A stretch of 64,000 nt of DNA from Devosia submarina. Its GTDB lineage: Bacteria > Pseudomonadota > Alphaproteobacteria > Rhizobiales > Devosiaceae. The stretch is from positions 310,001 to 374,000 of the forward strand of contig NZ_PYWB01000001.1 of assembly GCF_003056345.1 (NCBI RefSeq). Direction: 5' to 3'. Numbering within the stretch: position 1 is the stretch's first letter; every line of letters begins with the position of its first letter. Positions 63,127 to 64,000 of this stretch are shown piece by piece. The notes below the pieces were generated by a model, which worked only from the letters and a program-made list of their open reading frames with translations, ran no database searches and was not told the DNA's origin. The translations under genes were made by a program, and so were the position numbers.

Positions 63127-63693
63127 TTAGCCAGCAACCCAGCGGTTGGGATCGGACGAAGACATAGAGCGAATGCGGTAGCCCGATGCGCGCAGCGTCT
63201 TGACCTTGTCGCTGAGATTGTCGAGCACATAGTCACCAGCGCTGGTCTTGACCACGAGAACCGCATGGGACTCGCCCCAGCGCGTCTTCGTAGTAGCAAT
63301 GCGCAGCGATCCCGCCGGCACGCCCTTGCGGATCAGCTGGGCCCGCTTGGTCAGGACATAATCCTCGCAATCGCCCGAGCTGGCATTGACCTGCCAGCTA
63401 TCACCACGATCATTGCGTGGCTTAATGGCAGCGTTGACGCTCCGGTTGACCTTGCTCAACACCGCAAGAAGATCGTTGGTCGCCGTCACCTGGCTAGCTG
63501 TGCCGCCACCGGCACATTGCCGCGGGCTCTTGGCGCAGAACACCTGCATGGCAAAGGGCGTGAGCGCTGCGGTATGCACCACGGGCCGTGCCGAAATATT
63601 TGTATGGGGCGCATAGGCCAAGGCTGCGCCGGAAGAGAAAAGCGTCAGCATGAAAGCGGCGCCGGTGAAGACAGAAGCCAATTTGTTGTTCAT
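63127..63693 (-). CDS. Transglutaminase-like cysteine peptidase (BTLCP/LapG-like)
   Basis: A 188-residue exported protein. The signal peptide covers about 27 residues (LASVFTGAAFMLTLFSSGAALA). The BTLCP catalytic triad is seen: Cys109 in GDCEDY, His143 in ESHAVLV and Asp158 in YVLDNLSD. In Pseudomonas the homologue LapG cleaves an adhesin to release biofilm when c-di-GMP is low; several alphaproteobacterial copies are of unknown target. A CAKSPRQC pair near residues 53-60 may form a disulfide. The ATG at 63693 is preferred over the one at 63702 because AGGG has suitable spacing. Confidence 0.88.
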   Translation of the reverse strand: MNNKLASVFTGAAFMLTLFSSGAALAYAPHTNISARPVVHTAALTPFAMQVFCAKSPRQCAGGGTASQVTATNDLLAVLSKVNRSVNAAIKPRNDRGDSWQVNASSGDCEDYVLTKRAQLIRKGVPAGSLRIATTKTRWGESHAVLVVKTSAGDYVLDNLSDKVKTLRASGYRIRSMSSSDPNRWVAG

Positions 63694-64000
63694 TTGAGCC
63701 ATCCCTGAGTTGATGGCTTAAGCATGCCGGCCCCCTCTTGCCGCTTCGCATGCAATTTCCCTAAAATTTTAGACAAATGCCGCGGATCGATTGGGAGGGG
63801 ACAACCCAACCAACAAAAAGCCTGCCCTTCTCTAGGGCCAACTGCTCAACACCGTCCGACGTGCACGCCAGTTCGTTGCTGAACGAAGCCATCGACTCCC
63901 ACGTTTTCGAAGCATGCAGCATGTGCCAACTCTCTCCTGGTACAGGTGCTCGCCGGCCTTCTCTCACGCTTAATGGGCCGGCGGTTTGGTTATTGCCGCC
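63694..64000. other. 307-base upstream region of the BTLCP gene without a convincing gene
   Basis: The region is less GC-rich than its surroundings near 63740-63780 and contains one perfect palindrome at 63761. A frame at 63761-63967 on the minus strand could encode up to 68 residues, but it has no clear start signal or family likeness. The window edge prevents any statement on what lies farther right. Confidence 0.5.
63761..63772. promoter_or_regulatory. Palindrome CTAAAATTTTAG upstream of the BTLCP gene
   Basis: A perfect 12-base palindrome in an AT-rich patch, 68 bases before the start codon at 63693. It could be an operator or an AT-rich promoter segment; neither is proven. Confidence 0.35.

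Noticed and set aside
63761..63967. 68-codon frame near the right edge on the minus strand
   Set aside because: No start signal or recognised domain; treated as unsupported.

Overview
The window is a GC-rich, gene-dense chromosomal segment of an alphaproteobacterium. Gene content and order point to the Hyphomicrobiales (Rhizobiales), most like Devosia and relatives. Supporting signs are the smc / dsbA-like / DUF721 block divergent from mutY, a CcrM-type GANTC methyltransferase, the xseB-HDAC-tlyA cluster, the dnaJ/pdxH divergent pair, separate glyQ and glyS genes, and a BTLCP peptidase. This placement is inferred from sequence reading alone; no search was run. No rRNA, tRNA, CRISPR array, insertion sequence or prophage was recognised.

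Layout. 1-8 kb: a truncated smc, a DsbA-like oxidoreductase, a DciA/DUF721 protein, mutY, an orphan TadG-like VWA protein, ccrM and rnhB. 8-20 kb: a HAD phosphatase, a PA0069-type radical SAM protein, a DHA2 efflux pump, moaB with an MFS gene, a family-4-like uracil-DNA glycosylase, ETF-ubiquinone oxidoreductase, a TPR lipoprotein-like exported protein and ispE. 20-30 kb: a GrlR-like protein, a polyprenyl diphosphate synthase divergent from a TrmN6-like methyltransferase, sohB, a small membrane protein, glyQ, glyS, DUF808, and the operon ispH-GNAT-rnhA. 30-45 kb: a shortened pyruvate phosphate dikinase-like protein, exported proteins, SleB, an HD hydrolase, GIY-YIG, ygfZ, dihydroorotase, NUDIX, SRAP, hemerythrin, an FAD-linked oxidase, a histidine phosphatase and aroC. 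45-55 kb: the operon HDAC-xseB-sco-tlyA, tsaC, a DnaJ-like chaperone, pdxH, a DUF898/M48/DUF1499 membrane module, an MBL hydrolase and bioY. 55-64 kb: an exopolysaccharide locus with a small secreted protein, an ExoY-like transferase, a Wzc-type tyrosine autokinase, a PPP-family phosphatase, an O-antigen ligase/polymerase, an unknown membrane-anchored protein, a 45-residue membrane protein and a LapG-like cysteine peptidase.

How the genes work together. Three genes serve isoprenoid synthesis (ispE, ispH, polyprenyl synthase). Several act in DNA maintenance (smc, mutY, UDG, rnhA, rnhB, xseB, SRAP, ccrM). The right end is the one clear accessory module, an envelope polysaccharide system with its own kinase and a candidate phosphatase.

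The most distinctive genome-scale signal is at least four families of short palindromic repeats. They sit mostly between convergently transcribed genes, and one tandem array of about 160-bp units runs into the 3' end of ygfZ. Possible novelties are a PPDK homologue with an intact PEP half but an apparently degenerate ATP-grasp half, a PPP phosphatase in a BY-kinase operon, and lineage changes in conserved clusters (sco where dxs is usual, GNAT where thrB is usual). No clearly new defence or mobile system was found.
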